From Sphingomonas segetis (GTDB lineage Bacteria; Pseudomonadota; Alphaproteobacteria; Sphingomonadales; Sphingomonadaceae): a stretch of DNA of 47,210 nucleotides. The stretch spans positions 1 through 47,210 of the forward strand of contig NZ_WJSQ01000003.1 of NCBI RefSeq assembly GCF_009720245.1, read 5' to 3'. The position numbers and the translations under genes are program-made. Under the pieces are notes generated by a model. It did no database searches. It had not been told where the DNA came from and saw only the letters and a list, made by a program, of their open reading frames with translations. Shown piece by piece: positions 44,677 to 47,210 of this stretch (position 1 is the stretch's first letter; each line of letters begins with the position of its first letter).

Positions 44677-45975
44677 CTAGCGCCCGAGCGTTCGCAGCCA
44701 GTCCTCGTGCCGCACGAACTTCTCGCGCGGGCTGCCGGGGCGCGCGCGGGCGATTTCCGTCTCTTCGATCTTGCGCCAGTCGTCGTAATCGGTTGGCATC
44801 ATGCCGCGCGTCTCGAGGAGGCGCTTGAGGCCTGTAGCGCCTTCCCGCTCGCCACCGCTTCCGGCCGGCATTGCCGCCGCGATCAGGTCGGCGACTTCAT
44901 ACCCATCGGGGCGGTTGGTACCGATGGTGCCGCTGGGGCCGCGGCGAGCCCAGCCGACGGCGTAGAGCCGATCCGAGATACGGCCTCGCTGGTTGACGAA
45001 CTTGCCGCTTTCGAACGGCACGTCGGGGATCGGAGAGGTCGAATAGCCGATCGCGGTGATCACCAGCGAAGCCGGCACCTGATAGGTCTCGCCGGTGCCG
45101 CGCGCGCCGCCCTTGTCGTCGAGTTCGGTGCGTTCGACGATTACGCGCTCGACCCTTCCGTCACCTTCGACCCGAAGCGGCTTGGCGAAGAAGTCGAAGA
45201 CCATGTGCTTGGCCTTGTCCTGCCGCAGGTCGGCGAAGCCGCGCAGCAGGGTCACGGACTTGCGCAGCCCCGGGTCGAGGGCGTCGTCCGCTTCGACGGG
45301 CGGGAAGTCGGCGGCATCGACGACCGGCACCGCCTCCTCGAGGTGGCCAAGCTCGCCGAGCTCCTTGGGAGTCATGGCGATCTGGTGCGGGCCGCGGCGA
45401 CCGAGGATGGTGATGGTGCGGATTGCCGATGTGTCGAGCGCATCGAGCGCGTGGCCGACGATGTCCGATCCTTCGAACTCGTGGCGCGTCTTGGAGAGGA
45501 TGCGCGCGCAGTCGAGCGCGACATTACCGTTGCCGACGACGACCGCGTGGCTGCCGCCGAACGGCGGGTCGAGGTCGGCGAACTCGGGATGGCCATTGTA
45601 CCAGCCGACGAACTCGGCCGAGCCGACCACGCCGGGAAGGTCTTCGCCCGGAACGCCGAGCTTGCGGTCGTGCGGCGCGCCAGTGGCGAGGATCACGGCA
45701 TCATAGAGATCGAGGAGCTCGGCGATCGACAGGTCGCGGCCGACGGTCACATTGCCGATGAAGTCGACTCCATCGCTTTCGGCCACCTTGTCGTAGCGCT
45801 TGCTGACGGCCTTGAGCGACTGGTGGTCGGGGGCGACGCCGAAGCGGATCAGGCCGTAGGGGACGGGATAGCGGTCGAGGAGGTCGATGCGCGCGGCCCC
45901 GCCAAAGGCCTTCTCCAGCGCCTCGGCGGTGTAGAAGCCCGCCGGACCCGAACCGACTATGGCGAAATGGCGCAT
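44677..45975 (-). CDS. Ferredoxin/adrenodoxin-NADP+ reductase-like flavoprotein (FprA-type)
   Basis: The 432-residue host enzyme begins HFAIVGSGPAGFYTAEAL (FAD dinucleotide fold), then YGLIRFGVAPDHQ, VILATGAPHDRKL, AVVVGNGNVALDCARIL (NADP site), ILGRRGPHQIAMTPKELGEL and near the C-terminus YAVGWARRGPSGTIGTNRPD. These match adrenodoxin reductase-like enzymes that pass electrons between NADPH and ferredoxin. I chose the ATG at 45973-45975 because the longer frame runs through the REP-like repeat. Confidence 0.9.
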   Translation of the reverse strand: MRHFAIVGSGPAGFYTAEALEKAFGGAARIDLLDRYPVPYGLIRFGVAPDHQSLKAVSKRYDKVAESDGVDFIGNVTVGRDLSIAELLDLYDAVILATGAPHDRKLGVPGEDLPGVVGSAEFVGWYNGHPEFADLDPPFGGSHAVVVGNGNVALDCARILSKTRHEFEGSDIVGHALDALDTSAIRTITILGRRGPHQIAMTPKELGELGHLEEAVPVVDAADFPPVEADDALDPGLRKSVTLLRGFADLRQDKAKHMVFDFFAKPLRVEGDGRVERVIVERTELDDKGGARGTGETYQVPASLVITAIGYSTSPIPDVPFESGKFVNQRGRISDRLYAVGWARRGPSGTIGTNRPDGYEVADLIAAAMPAGSGGEREGATGLKRLLETRGMMPTDYDDWRKIEETEIARARPGSPREKFVRHEDWLRTLGR

Positions 45976-45992
45976 GATCTCTCCCGCTGTGC

Positions 45993-46067
45993 CGTCATTG
46001 CGAGCGTAGCGAAGCAATCCAGTGGCGGGAACTGGATTGCTTCGTCGCTGCACTCCTCGCAATGACG
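45993..46067. repeat. REP-like intergenic palindrome
   Basis: The 75-bp element has arms CGTCATTGCGAGCG-type and CTCGCAATGACG-type at its ends and GAAGCAATCCAG with CTGGATTGCTTC in the middle, around a short loop. Repeats of this TCATTGCGAG / GAAGCAATCC type are scattered in many proteobacterial chromosomes, including sphingomonads. It lies between two leftward host genes. Confidence 0.75.
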
Positions 46068-46069
46068 AG

Positions 46070-46384
46070 TTACTTGCTGTGATCCTCCAGAAGCACGCCG
46101 CCCCGCTTCTGAAGCGCGCCCTGGATCAGGCCGGCGAACATGCCGAGCATCGGCGGGAGCAGCACTTTCAGGCGGACCTTGTCGTCCATCACGTCGATCG
46201 TCGCGGTCACCGACTGACCCATCGCCGCGACGTCGAGGTTGAGCTGATCGCCGGTCCAGCCGGTCTGCACCTGAGCGCCGCCGGGAATATGCTCCTGGAG
46301 CTTGTGGATGTTGTTCGCGATGCGGCGCCGCGCCTCGTCCTTGCCGAGCTTGTGGGGCAGGTCGACTTCGATGGGCTGAGTCAT
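46070..46384 (-). CDS. Polyhydroxyalkanoic acid system family protein
   Basis: This 104-residue protein (IEVDLPHKLGKDEARRRIAN; NLDVAAMGQSVTATIDVMDD; LKVLLPPMLGMFAGLIQGAL) matches the small family found with polyhydroxyalkanoate genes. Its biochemical role is unclear. It is divergent from the peptidase gene and upstream of the reductase. Confidence 0.75.
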   Translation of the reverse strand: MTQPIEVDLPHKLGKDEARRRIANNIHKLQEHIPGGAQVQTGWTGDQLNLDVAAMGQSVTATIDVMDDKVRLKVLLPPMLGMFAGLIQGALQKRGGVLLEDHSK

Positions 46385-46446
46385 CGATGCGATGTCGCGC
46401 GGCGTTCAGCGCTTTTCAAGCCGCGGCATGCGAGTATGATTTTGCC

Positions 46447-47210
46447 GATGAAGCTGATCGCCCTGTTCATGGCTGCCGGGATTGCGGCGCAGCCCACGCA
46501 AGTCACTGCGCCGGTCGCGCAAGCGCCTGCGGTACCTGCCGTCTGGAACCCCGCGGCACCCTATATCACCGCCGGGCAGGACGAGCCGGGTTATCGTTCC
46601 TGGTATCTCGCGGCGCCGTGGCGCGCGGGGCAGGTCAAGGCGTTCAACGATTATCTCGAAGCTAATCAGGTCGGGGGCGTGCTTCCCACGTGGCAGCTGC
46701 TGCGCACCGCGACATCGTGGTCGGATTGCGGCCAGCAACCGTTCGAGGTGCCCCCGGCCGCGGAATGGCCGCACATGGTGCAGACGCTGCGCTACGTGCG
46801 CGATTATGTGGTTCCCGCGATCGGACCGGTCGAGGCGGTGTCGGTATACCGCAACCCGGTGCTCAACAAATGCGCCGGCGGCGCCCCCGAAAGCGCGCAC
46901 AAGCTCGATTCCGCGATCGACATGGTGCCGCTGCGCCCGATCGACCGCGTAACACTGATGCGCAGGCTGTGCGGCGTCCATACCGAACACGGCGCCGCCT
47001 ACAGCGCCGGGCTGGGCTTCTACGCCTACCTCCGGTTCCACGTCGACAGCACCAAGTTCCGGCGCTGGAACATGGACCCGGCGGTCGCCGCGGAATGCCC
47101 GCCGATCGTCCATCCCGAGGACATCGCCAGCGTCGGCCAGCCCCTGCCGCCCTCCGCCCCGGTGTTGGCTCCGGCGGCGGCACCTGCCGCGGCCTCCCCC
47201 GCCTTCGTCG
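46447..47210 (+). CDS. Exported M15-type peptidase-like protein (partial)
   Basis: The frame is open to the right window edge. It has a signal peptide (MKLIALFMAAGIAAQP), a Pro/Ala-rich start and a central domain with VEAVSVYRNPVLNKCAGGAP then ESAHKLDSAIDMVPLRPIDR and later YAYLRFHVDS. His, Asp and His in these positions are the zinc ligands of Peptidase_M15_3-type D-Ala-D-Ala carboxypeptidases. The visible C-terminus is Ala/Pro-rich. It probably acts on peptidoglycan in the periplasm. Confidence 0.75.

Noticed and set aside
44524-46065. 513-codon forward open frame antisense to the reductase gene
   Set aside because: The reverse frame encodes a clear FAD/NADP enzyme; the forward frame is a high-GC shadow.
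1-47210. CRISPR arrays and insertion sequences
   Set aside because: No regularly spaced short repeats and no transposase-like gene or terminal inverted repeats were seen.

Overview
The window is a GC-rich alphaproteobacterial chromosome segment, most likely from a sphingomonad (inferred from the character of the flanking genes, not from any search). It carries one complete temperate prophage of about 42 kb, from 2398 to 44666, integrated into the 3' end of a tRNA-Pro(CGG) gene. A 46-bp exact direct repeat of the tRNA 3' half (2398-2443 and 44621-44666) marks attL and attR.

Host flanks. On the left, all on the minus strand, are an outer-membrane beta-barrel protein, a cupredoxin-like periplasmic protein and the start of a membrane sensor protein running off the window. 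On the right are a ferredoxin-NADP reductase, a REP-like palindrome, a polyhydroxyalkanoate-system protein and a partial exported M15-type peptidase.

Prophage layout. (1) 2500-9552, leftward: integrase, excisionase, then a tightly coupled early operon with SSB, a YqaJ-type exonuclease and an ERF annealing protein plus many small proteins; almost every junction is a 4-base ATGA or GTGA overlap. (2) 9587-10650: a lambda-like switch with a leftward XRE repressor and a rightward Cro-like protein. Two copies of one 23-bp palindromic operator sit in front of the leftward operon and between the two regulators. (3) 10647-17191, rightward: small membrane proteins, a DNA methyltransferase, an HNH endonuclease, two PD-(D/E)XK-like nucleases, a DnaA domain-IV protein, a DnaT-like loader and a T7-type primase-helicase whose zinc finger lies in a different frame from the Toprim-helicase part. 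(4) 17236-37084: late genes resembling the P22 head and short-tail set (terminase, portal, scaffold, P22-type coat, gp4- and gp10-like hub proteins, fibre, ejection proteins, virion transglycosylase), so the phage is probably a podovirus. A reverse-strand cassette (GT-C-like membrane protein, 40-residue membrane peptide, methyltransferase remnant) sits inside it and is probably lysogenic conversion cargo. (5) 37278-41903: lysis genes (holin candidates, GH108 endolysin, spanins), a trypsin-like protease and a metallophosphoesterase. (6) 41924-44488, leftward: an accessory operon that begins with a tRNA-Lys(UUU) whose CCA end directly abuts a start codon, followed by a very basic protein, two Lar-like zinc proteins and several small unknowns.

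The strongest unexplained signal is a bipartite motif, TCACTAACCTTCC, 15 bases, then G(C/G)(T/C)A(T/C)AA(G/C)C. It occurs three times with identical spacing: before the terminase module, before the coat gene and before the ejection-protein genes. It looks like a phage-specific late promoter.
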